Below, one piece after another: positions 51,838-58,626 of a stretch of 64,000 bases of DNA (position 1 is the first letter of the stretch; the number at the start of each line of letters is the position of its first letter). The DNA is from CAXBES01 sp963974915 (GTDB lineage: Bacteria > Bacteroidota > Bacteroidia > Flavobacteriales > Flavobacteriaceae). The stretch covers positions 1 to 64,000 of the forward strand of contig CAXBES010000002.1 of assembly GCA_963974915.1 (NCBI GenBank). The letters are read 5' to 3'. The translations under genes and the position numbers were made by a program. The notes under the pieces were generated by a model that did no database searches, had not been told where the DNA came from, and saw only the letters and a list, made by a program, of their open reading frames with translations.

Positions 51838-53283
51838 ATGCAGAAGATCCTGAATTACATAAATGGCGAATTTTGTGAACCACGTTCCGGTGAATGGCTA
51901 GACAACTACAATCCGAGTAATGGGGAAATTTATGCCCAAATCGCCAATTCGAATAATCACGATATAGACGAGGCATACAAAGCAGCAAAAGCTGCATTTC
52001 CCGACTGGTCTAACACAACAATTGACGAAAGAAGTAAAATTTTACATAAAATTGCTTCTCTTATCGAAACAAATTTAGACCGGTTAGCCGCAGCCGAAGC
52101 AAAAGACAATGGAAAGCCTCTTAGTTTAGCTAAGGCCGTAGATATTCCACGAGCGTCCAGTAACTTTCTTTTTTTTGCAAATGCAATTACTCAATTTGCA
52201 AGTGAGGCTCATGAAAGCGTTGGACTCAATACCATGAATTTTACCTTACGTCAACCTATGGGCGTGGTGGGTTGTATTTCTCCATGGAATCTTCCATTAT
52301 ATCTCTTTACTTGGAAGATCGCACCAGCGATCGCTGCCGGAAACACAGTTGTAGCTAAACCGAGTGAAGTAACTCCTATGACCGCATTTCTACTGGGAGA
52401 AATTTGCACCGAAGCAGGATTACCTAAAGGAGTACTCAATATTGTACATGGCACCGGACCTTCTGCAGGACAAGCGATCGTAGCTCATCCTAAAATAAAG
52501 GCGATCTCTTTTACCGGTGGAACTAAAACCGGCGAGCATATTGCGCGAACGGCTGCCCCTATGTTTAAAAAACTTTCCCTCGAACTAGGTGGTAAAAATC
52601 CAAATATAATTTTTTCTGATTGTGATTACGAGAAAATGTTGGCGGTGACCGTTAGATCATCATTTGCAAATCAAGGTCAGATATGTCTCTGCGGAAGTAG
52701 AATATTCGTAGAACATACTATTTATGAAAAATTTAAAAAAGACTTTATCGCTAAAGTCGAAGCATTAAAAATTGGTGACCCCTTCGACACCAATACAAAT
52801 ATTGGTGCTTTAGTATCAAAACCTCATCTAGAGAAAGTCCAATCGTATTTTGCCATTGCCGAAGAGGAAGGTGGTAAGATATTAACCGGAGGAAAACCCT
52901 ATAGCGTGAAAGGTTTGGAAAACGGGTATTATCTCGAACCAACCGTGATAGAAGTCTACGACGACCAATGTAGAGTGAATCAGGAGGAAATATTTGGTCC
53001 GGTAGTAACTATAATGCCTTTTAAAAGTGAAGATGACGCCTTGCAAATGGCCAACAGTGTAAAATATGGCTTGTCTGCTACCCTGTGGACCAACGACCTC
53101 AACAGGACAATGCGACTTAGCAAACAGTTGGAAGTGGGGATCGTTTGGGTAAACACATGGCTTAATCGTGATCTGAGAACACCATTTGGCGGTATGAAAG
53201 ATAGCGGTGTTGGTCGCGAAGGCGGTTTTGAAGCCTTGCGCTTCTTCACAGAGGCTAAAAATGTATGTATCAAATATGAATAA
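51838..53283 (+). CDS. aminomuconate-semialdehyde dehydrogenase (ALDH8-like)
   Basis: An NAD-linked aldehyde dehydrogenase of 481 aa. The catalytic Glu249 (LELGGKNP) and Cys283 (NQGQICLCGS) are intact. The LCGSR sequence after the catalytic Cys resembles the aminomuconate/hydroxymuconate semialdehyde group. It oxidises the ACMSD product to 2-aminomuconate. It starts 3 bp after the RidA gene, in keeping with direct metabolite hand-off. Confidence 0.92.
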   Translation: MQKILNYINGEFCEPRSGEWLDNYNPSNGEIYAQIANSNNHDIDEAYKAAKAAFPDWSNTTIDERSKILHKIASLIETNLDRLAAAEAKDNGKPLSLAKAVDIPRASSNFLFFANAITQFASEAHESVGLNTMNFTLRQPMGVVGCISPWNLPLYLFTWKIAPAIAAGNTVVAKPSEVTPMTAFLLGEICTEAGLPKGVLNIVHGTGPSAGQAIVAHPKIKAISFTGGTKTGEHIARTAAPMFKKLSLELGGKNPNIIFSDCDYEKMLAVTVRSSFANQGQICLCGSRIFVEHTIYEKFKKDFIAKVEALKIGDPFDTNTNIGALVSKPHLEKVQSYFAIAEEEGGKILTGGKPYSVKGLENGYYLEPTVIEVYDDQCRVNQEEIFGPVVTIMPFKSEDDALQMANSVKYGLSATLWTNDLNRTMRLSKQLEVGIVWVNTWLNRDLRTPFGGMKDSGVGREGGFEALRFFTEAKNVCIKYE

Positions 53284-53348
53284 ATAGTGAGCCTTATTAG
53301 TAAATTCAAGAAGTAATTTTGATATACCAGGTTCAATAAATAAAAAAT

Positions 53349-54134
53349 ATGAATTTAGATCTTAAGAATAAAAATGCATTGATATGCGGAAGTACCGCAG
53401 GAATTGGTAAAGCTTCTGCTATTCAGCTTGCAAAAATGGGTGCTACTATCACATTGGTTGCACGTAATGAAGGTAAACTTAAAGAAACACTGTTAGAATT
53501 ACCATTTCAGGACGGACAAAAACACAATTATATTGTTGCAGATTTCAACGACCCTGAAAACCTAAAAGAAAGAGTAAATAGACGAGTTGAGGAAAAAACT
53601 TTTCATATATTACTAAATAACACGGGAGGTCCGAAGGGTGGACCAATTTTTTCTGCGGAAACTCAAGAGTTTACAAAGGCCTTCGAGCAGCACTTGGTGT
53701 GCAATCACATACTCGTACAAGCCGTGGTTCCCGGCATGAAAAAAGCAGACTACGGAAGAATAATAAACATCATATCAACTTCAGTGAAGCAGCCCATTGA
53801 CGGTTTGGGAGTTAGTAATACGATTAGAGGTGCTGTTGCAAATTGGAGCAAGACCTTAGCCAATGAACTTGGTCAATTTGGAATTACAGTTAATAATGTG
53901 CTTCCCGGTTTTACTGCTACCGACAGGCTAACTGATATCGTTGGGAATGCTGCAAATAAAATGAATAAGACCGAAGCTGAAGCTAGTGCTTTTATGAAAA
54001 GTCTAGTGCCGGCACGGCGATTCGCTCAACCGGGAGAAGTGGCTAATGCAGTGGCTTTTCTGGCAAGTGAAGCTGCCAGTTATATAAATGGGATTAACCT
54101 ACCGGTTGATGGAGGTAGAACAAAGAGTTTATAA
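53349..54134 (+). CDS. SDR family oxidoreductase with non-canonical active site
   Basis: A Rossmann-fold dehydrogenase of 261 aa. The cofactor motif GSTAGIG is at 14-20 and LLNNTGGPKGG is at about 92-102. The usual catalytic YxxxK is replaced: the position reads GVSNTIRGAVANWSK, as in the BKR_3-like subgroup. The protein could use a different mechanism or could bind rather than reduce. The role in kynurenine catabolism is unknown. It lies in the run after the aldehyde dehydrogenase. Confidence 0.85.
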   Translation: MNLDLKNKNALICGSTAGIGKASAIQLAKMGATITLVARNEGKLKETLLELPFQDGQKHNYIVADFNDPENLKERVNRRVEEKTFHILLNNTGGPKGGPIFSAETQEFTKAFEQHLVCNHILVQAVVPGMKKADYGRIINIISTSVKQPIDGLGVSNTIRGAVANWSKTLANELGQFGITVNNVLPGFTATDRLTDIVGNAANKMNKTEAEASAFMKSLVPARRFAQPGEVANAVAFLASEAASYINGINLPVDGGRTKSL

Positions 54135-54197
54135 CATCGTGTTTGCATGGTGGATTGAGTTAATTACCCGATAACGCAAAACCACGCTAGATGTTAT
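54131..54197. repeat. long imperfect inverted repeat in the kynurenine operon gap
   Basis: Left arm ATAACATC-GTG-TTTGC (54131-54146) pairs with GCAAA-ac-CAC-gcta-GATGTTAT (54176-54197). That gives 16 bp with two bulges on the right arm and a loop of about 29 nt that can itself hold a short GTTA/TAAC stem. It starts inside the SDR stop region. It resembles recombination or processing hairpins in outline but meets no known consensus. Confidence 0.5.
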
Positions 54198-54209
54198 CTG
54201 TAATAAATA

Positions 54210-54228
54210 CCTACCTGCAGCTGGTAGG
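54210..54228. repeat. short hairpin in the kynurenine operon gap
   Basis: CCTACC-tgcagct-GGTAGG, a 6-bp perfect stem, lies 12 bp after the long imperfect hairpin and 103 bp before the ACMSD gene. It could be an RNA-processing or attenuating element. Confidence 0.4.
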
Positions 54229-54331
54229 AAGACTGAGCACAAACACTCTGTTAAATCAGAAACAAATAAGACAACTCCAAGATTTTAGAACCTGCCAATG
54301 GACACGCTCTAAAGAGAAGAAAAAATAGACT

Positions 54332-55420
54332 ATGGAACACAGAAAATTACGTATCAACGGTCATTCGCATTTACTTCCTTATCCGGAAGAAATTCCACAA
54401 TTCATGAAGGACAAAGGTATTTTTTGGGTAGATAAGGATCGCAAATTTATGCTTCAAAAAGATTGGAGCAGACCGGTAACCGATTCAAGTTTTTTTCTCA
54501 ACGAGAAATTAGCATGGATGGAGCGTTACAAGATCGATCACGCCGTGGTGTTGAATCTTTCTCAACTATACGGAAATGGACTTAGAGTTGAAGAAATGAA
54601 GCAAGCATTGAGGTTTCAGAACGATTTTAATGCCAAAGTTCAGCGAGAGCACCCGTCAAAATTTACTTGTGGCTTTGTGGTTCATCCCGGGTTCGTAAGA
54701 GGTGCACAATGGGAAATTGAGCGGTGTGTAGAAGAGTTAGGGATGCAATTATTGTGTTTACCAACCCATTATATGGACACCATTGGAACCTGGCGATGCA
54801 TTTTTGATGAAGAAAATGAACCCATTTTTGAAATGGCAAGCAAGTATAATTTAGCTGTTGAAATTCACCCTTACGACGGAGAAAAATTTATTAAACTTGA
54901 AAATACTGCCTGGCGGTTTCATTTAATCTGGATGCTGGCGCAATGTGCAGATGCCTATCATTTTTTAACACTGAACGGTTATGCAGATAAATATCCGAAT
55001 ATGCGCACTTGTTTTGCTCATGGCGGACAATTAGCTCAGATGAATCTTGGAAGGCGAATTCAAGGATTCGATGGACGACCCGACCTGTTTGAAGGCAAGG
55101 TTCATCCGCGAAAATCTGTTGCACACAAAAATATTTTCTTCGATACCTTGGTGCACGACACCGGATCCTTAAAACTTGTCGTAGAAAACCAAACTTCCAA
55201 ACAAGTAGTGATGGGGTTAGATGATCCGTATCCACTTGGAGAAATGGAAAGCGCTGTTCAATCTTCCTATCCGGGAAAGATCCTGGATTTAGCAAAAGAT
55301 CGCAAAATACTTACTGAGGACGAATGCGATGCTATTTGGGAAGACAATGTCATTCAGTGGCTATGTGGCGACGATGAAGCTGCCAAACAAAAATTAGTAA
55401 AACGAATTTTAGGTGAGTAA
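54332..55420 (+). CDS. 2-amino-3-carboxymuconate-6-semialdehyde decarboxylase (ACMSD-like amidohydrolase)
   Basis: A zinc amidohydrolase of 362 aa. The N-terminal metal site is His11-x-His13 (NGHSHLLPYP). Later ligand regions are near AVEIHPYD and CFAHGGQL, and the metal Asp is in MGLDDPYPLGE. It decarboxylates ACMS, diverting it from NAD synthesis to catabolism. The enzyme that makes ACMS, 3-hydroxyanthranilate dioxygenase, is missing from the operon. It is preceded by a 197-bp gap. Confidence 0.93.
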   Translation: MEHRKLRINGHSHLLPYPEEIPQFMKDKGIFWVDKDRKFMLQKDWSRPVTDSSFFLNEKLAWMERYKIDHAVVLNLSQLYGNGLRVEEMKQALRFQNDFNAKVQREHPSKFTCGFVVHPGFVRGAQWEIERCVEELGMQLLCLPTHYMDTIGTWRCIFDEENEPIFEMASKYNLAVEIHPYDGEKFIKLENTAWRFHLIWMLAQCADAYHFLTLNGYADKYPNMRTCFAHGGQLAQMNLGRRIQGFDGRPDLFEGKVHPRKSVAHKNIFFDTLVHDTGSLKLVVENQTSKQVVMGLDDPYPLGEMESAVQSSYPGKILDLAKDRKILTEDECDAIWEDNVIQWLCGDDEAAKQKLVKRILGE

Positions 55421-55457
55421 ACACCTGCGATAGAGATTACAAATTAGTATAAAATAA

Positions 55458-56099
55458 ATGGATTTTCTTCCCGAAAAAATTGACGATTATGTAGTGGCGC
55501 ATTCTCAAGCAGAACCCGAATTACTACAACAGTTAAATAGAGAAACCTGGCAAAAAGTAATGCAGCCACGAATGCTAAGCGGACATTTACAAGGTAGGGT
55601 ACTTAGTATGCTTGCCAAGTTAAAAAACCCAACAAATATTCTGGAAATTGGAACTTATACCGGGTACTCGGCTTTATGTCTTGCTGAAGGAATGCGTAAT
55701 GATGGAGAATTACACACTATTGATCACAATGAAGAATTACACGATTTCCAACGTAAATATTTTGATAGATCTGCCTTTGGCGAGCAGATATTTCAGCATA
55801 CCGGAAATGCATTGGAGATTATTCCGAAGCTAGAAATGTCTTTTGATCTGGTTTTTATCGATGCCGATAAAAACAACTATCCTAAATACTTAGAGCTTAT
55901 ACTTCCGAAGCTAAACAAAGGAGCTGTAATATTGAGCGATAATGTGCTTTGGAGTGGAAAAGTGGTTGAACCATTGGCTCCGGATGATGCAGATACCAAA
56001 GCATTGCTCGTATATAACAAGCTTTTAAATACACATCCACAATTAGAAACCGTTATACTGCCTATTCGAGACGGTTTAACGGTTTCAATCGTGAAATGA
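55458..56099 (+). CDS. O-methyltransferase family protein
   Basis: An SAM-dependent methyltransferase of 213 aa of the catechol-O-methyltransferase-like family. The SAM motif is ILEIGTYTGYSALCLAEGM. The metal-site region is LVFIDADKNNYPKYLELILPKL, then ILSDNVLWSGKV. It needs a divalent cation by family rule and would accept catechols or caffeoyl-like substrates. It follows ACMSD by 37 bp. Methylation of an aminophenol such as 3-hydroxyanthranilate or 3-hydroxykynurenine is conceivable, but inferred only from position. Confidence 0.9.
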   Translation: MDFLPEKIDDYVVAHSQAEPELLQQLNRETWQKVMQPRMLSGHLQGRVLSMLAKLKNPTNILEIGTYTGYSALCLAEGMRNDGELHTIDHNEELHDFQRKYFDRSAFGEQIFQHTGNALEIIPKLEMSFDLVFIDADKNNYPKYLELILPKLNKGAVILSDNVLWSGKVVEPLAPDDADTKALLVYNKLLNTHPQLETVILPIRDGLTVSIVK

Positions 56100-56102
56100 C
56101 AC

Positions 56103-57620
56103 TTATTGTACGGCTTCTAACGCATCAATGTTTCCATAGCCTTTAGTACTGCTTTTATTTGGATAAAATTCGGCGCTCTGTCGCATTTTGTTTAAAACCT
56201 GATTTCGCGACCAACCTGGATTCTTTGCCCAAACTAAAGCGGCTATCCCGGCGGTAGTAGCAGTTGCAACCGAAGATCCTCCTACATATTTTTTATCCCC
56301 ATTGTAAAATCCGAGTACGGCCCCGGTTCTGCCATTATTATTGTCCCGCTCCATAACAACCGTAAATTCAATCTGACTCCCATCATGACAGACATCACAT
56401 TGTTGATATGTGCCATCGTCAGTAATTCCTGTTACAGCAACCGCCTCACTCATACTGGCAGGAAAAATTACCGGATACCAATTGGTTAATTCTGTAGAAG
56501 TTCCACCCGCCGCAAATATTAGTTTTCCACGACTATAAGCATACCTTACACCATCTCTCACGTTTCCAATAGACCACGGGTAACCAACAGACATAGAAAT
56601 AATTTTTACATCGTTTCTATTGCCCAACGCAACGAGTGCATCCTTTACCCCTTTGCGTTCGTGATAATCGTTGAGAACAACATCTTCGGTAGCTCGATAA
56701 GAAACCAGATTACAGTTGTATGCTACACCCACCGGCATAAAATCGTTATTTCTTGGCGAAGCGATCGTTGAACCCATACTCGTTCCATGACCACATTTAT
56801 CATTTGGACCATCATAGTTATTAGACCACCACCAGGCAGAGTCGATAAATGTTCCATATTTCTGAATTGTTCGACCACTACTGTAACCATCGTTAAAGTT
56901 ATTCCCCAAGAGCGACTGACTAGCAGAAACGCCCGTATCAATTAACCCAACTGTGATTCCTGCACCGGTACTATATTGCCATGCAGCTTCAATATTGTGT
57001 TGGTCAAAGGTCCAGCTCACTAGTGAATTTGGAGCAATCGTTCGATAGTCATTTCCATTTAAAGATTGTCCACTTTTGTCACATCCACTTGAAGATCGGT
57101 TTTGGGGATAATATCCAGAACTTGTAAAAAAAGAATATCCATTGGGTTCAAGATACCTTATATCGTTTCGTTCTCTCAATTCAGAAATGGTCGAAATATT
57201 CTTAACCGAAACATCAATGACATTTAACACGAGGTCGTCGTCTATAAGAGTTTGATTTCTCGTACTGTTTTCGGAAGTAATTACTTCGGAAATAATAGCA
57301 TCCTTAATTGAAGTTAATCTTTGGTTGGGTCCGGTTCTGAAGCTTTCTCCGCTACTGCCGTAACCAATAGTTAAGATCTCATTACCGTGCACAGTCGCAC
57401 TCCAGAGCACCTGATCTGTAACATTATCCCAGCTAAAACTTCCGGTTTCCCGCAGTTGTTGGTCTATGATCCTGTTAATTTGCGCTATGGTTAATAATTG
57501 TTGAGAAATAGTAAGATTTTGCCCTGAATTTTCATCAGAAACCGGCTCCAGTGAATCTTGACTACAGCCAATGATCGTGAATGCAGCTATTGCTAAAATA
57601 CTGCGTGTTAGGATTTTCAT
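56103..57620 (-). CDS. S8 subtilisin-like serine protease lipoprotein
   Basis: A protein of 505 aa. Residues 1-18 are a lipoprotein signal (lipobox IIGC, Cys19). Residues about 40-165 look like an inhibitor or propeptide region. The protease domain starts near 215 with Asp228 (GLIDTGVS), His278 (CGHGTSMG) and Ser450 (GGSSVATAT). The Pro that usually follows the Ser motif is absent. The triad is intact, so it should be active outside the cell membrane. Substrate unknown. Confidence 0.9.
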   Translation of the reverse strand: MKILTRSILAIAAFTIIGCSQDSLEPVSDENSGQNLTISQQLLTIAQINRIIDQQLRETGSFSWDNVTDQVLWSATVHGNEILTIGYGSSGESFRTGPNQRLTSIKDAIISEVITSENSTRNQTLIDDDLVLNVIDVSVKNISTISELRERNDIRYLEPNGYSFFTSSGYYPQNRSSSGCDKSGQSLNGNDYRTIAPNSLVSWTFDQHNIEAAWQYSTGAGITVGLIDTGVSASQSLLGNNFNDGYSSGRTIQKYGTFIDSAWWWSNNYDGPNDKCGHGTSMGSTIASPRNNDFMPVGVAYNCNLVSYRATEDVVLNDYHERKGVKDALVALGNRNDVKIISMSVGYPWSIGNVRDGVRYAYSRGKLIFAAGGTSTELTNWYPVIFPASMSEAVAVTGITDDGTYQQCDVCHDGSQIEFTVVMERDNNNGRTGAVLGFYNGDKKYVGGSSVATATTAGIAALVWAKNPGWSRNQVLNKMRQSAEFYPNKSSTKGYGNIDALEAVQ

Positions 57621-57625
57621 GTTAT

Positions 57626-57647
57626 GAACGTTTAAGTTAGTACGTTC
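57626..57647. promoter_or_regulatory. inverted repeat upstream of the S8 protease gene, candidate operator
   Basis: GAACGT-ttaagttagt-ACGTTC has 6-bp perfect arms and lies 5 bp upstream of the protease ATG, in the 42-bp gap before PAP2. A TATCTTG-like -7 element on the minus strand overlaps its upstream edge, so a bound regulator could block transcription. Confidence 0.4.
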
Positions 57648-57662
57648 AAGATACTAAACATT

Positions 57663-58217
57663 TTAAATCTTTCGGAGCGTCTTATTACAAAAATAATAGC
57701 CCACAAAAGCAATGGATGTTCCTACCAATGCTCCTACCATTATATCACTAGGGTAATGCACACCAACATAAATACGACTTGTGATAAAAAGTAAAGGCCA
57801 GATAAATACAAAGTAGATCCATTTGGTGTATTTTCTCAATGCGAGAACGATAAACGTCGTCACAGCAAAACTCGAAGAGGCGTGGCCGGAAAAGAAACTG
57901 AAATTATTTGGCTTTTGAAGTGCACGTATTAATTCTGCAAGTTCAGGAGCATTATTGGGTCTAAGCCTACCCACAAAATCCTTAGTGAGATTTGTTAGAC
58001 CAAGGGCAACTACAAAAACCAGCACCGTAAAAATAAAAACTACGGTTCCTTTACGTGGTTTATAATAATAGTAAATGAGTAGTATTAAAAAAATAAAGAG
58101 AGGTGTCCATGTGTCAATTTGAGTAACAAAGAGCCAAAATGAATCAAAGCGCTCAATCCCAAGATTATTAAGATAAACGAAAAGGTCTCTATCCCATTCT
58201 TTCAGGATTTCGATCAT
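57663..58217 (-). CDS. PAP2-family lipid phosphatase
   Basis: An integral membrane phosphatase of 184 aa with about six helices. The three-part acid-phosphatase signature is present: KDFVGRLRP, then FSGHASSS, then SRIYVGVHYPSD. Substrates in the family include phosphatidate and undecaprenyl pyrophosphate. The start codon abuts the TatA gene stop, so the pair is co-transcribed. Confidence 0.93.
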   Translation of the reverse strand: MIEILKEWDRDLFVYLNNLGIERFDSFWLFVTQIDTWTPLFIFLILLIYYYYKPRKGTVVFIFTVLVFVVALGLTNLTKDFVGRLRPNNAPELAELIRALQKPNNFSFFSGHASSSFAVTTFIVLALRKYTKWIYFVFIWPLLFITSRIYVGVHYPSDIMVGALVGTSIAFVGYYFCNKTLRKI

Positions 58218-58505
58218 CTAAAACTTTCGTTTTATAGGCCCTGTGATTTCATCCACATCTTCTTTTACCTTATCTATTTCCTTTCTAACATCCTTAGTGA
58301 TATCGATATCCAAACCTTGTTTTTCGGCACTTTTAGTTATTTCACTTTTAATATCGTTGGTCGCATCCTTGATCTGACGCATCCCTTTTCCCAGTCCACG
58401 CGCGATTTCGGGAACTTTATCTGCTCCAAATACCAAAAGCACCACAAAGAGTATAAAGAATATCTCTGCGCCGCTTATAAAGAGAAAAAACAATTGTGCT
58501 TTCAT
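58218..58505 (-). CDS. tatA: Sec-independent translocase TatA/TatE family subunit
   Basis: A protein of 95 aa. One N-terminal membrane helix (about 8-24), then a hinge FGADKVPEIARGLGKGMRQIKDA, then a charged tail (residues 50-95). This is the TatA/B layout. A TatA or TatB role cannot be separated from sequence alone. No tatC lies in the window. Confidence 0.9.
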   Translation of the reverse strand: MKAQLFFLFISGAEIFFILFVVLLVFGADKVPEIARGLGKGMRQIKDATNDIKSEITKSAEKQGLDIDITKDVRKEIDKVKEDVDEITGPIKRKF

Positions 58506-58570
58506 TAGAGTACAAATATACTAAAACTGTGTGCTCCTTATCGATTTCTGAATTGAAAATGATATAAAAT

Positions 58571-58610
58571 AAAAGACCCCGCTCCTTATTGAACAAGAGC
58601 AGGGTCTTTT
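58571..58610. terminator. rho-independent terminator
   Basis: AAAAGACCC-c-GCTC-(12-nt loop)-GAGC-a-GGGTCTTTT. It lies 16 bp after the M1 peptidase stop (minus strand) and separates that gene from the TatA pair. Confidence 0.85.
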
Positions 58611-58626
58611 CGAAAGAAACAATTTC

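Noticed and set aside
54131..54197. Integron attC site
   Set aside because: The outline is similar, but the terminal bases do not match the RYYYAAC and GTTRRRY core rule and no integrase is nearby.
54191..54330. Possible relic of 3-hydroxyanthranilate dioxygenase in the operon gap
   Set aside because: The open frame gives about 46 residues with one RTC stretch only. It lacks cupin metal ligands and paired cysteines, so the resemblance is too weak.
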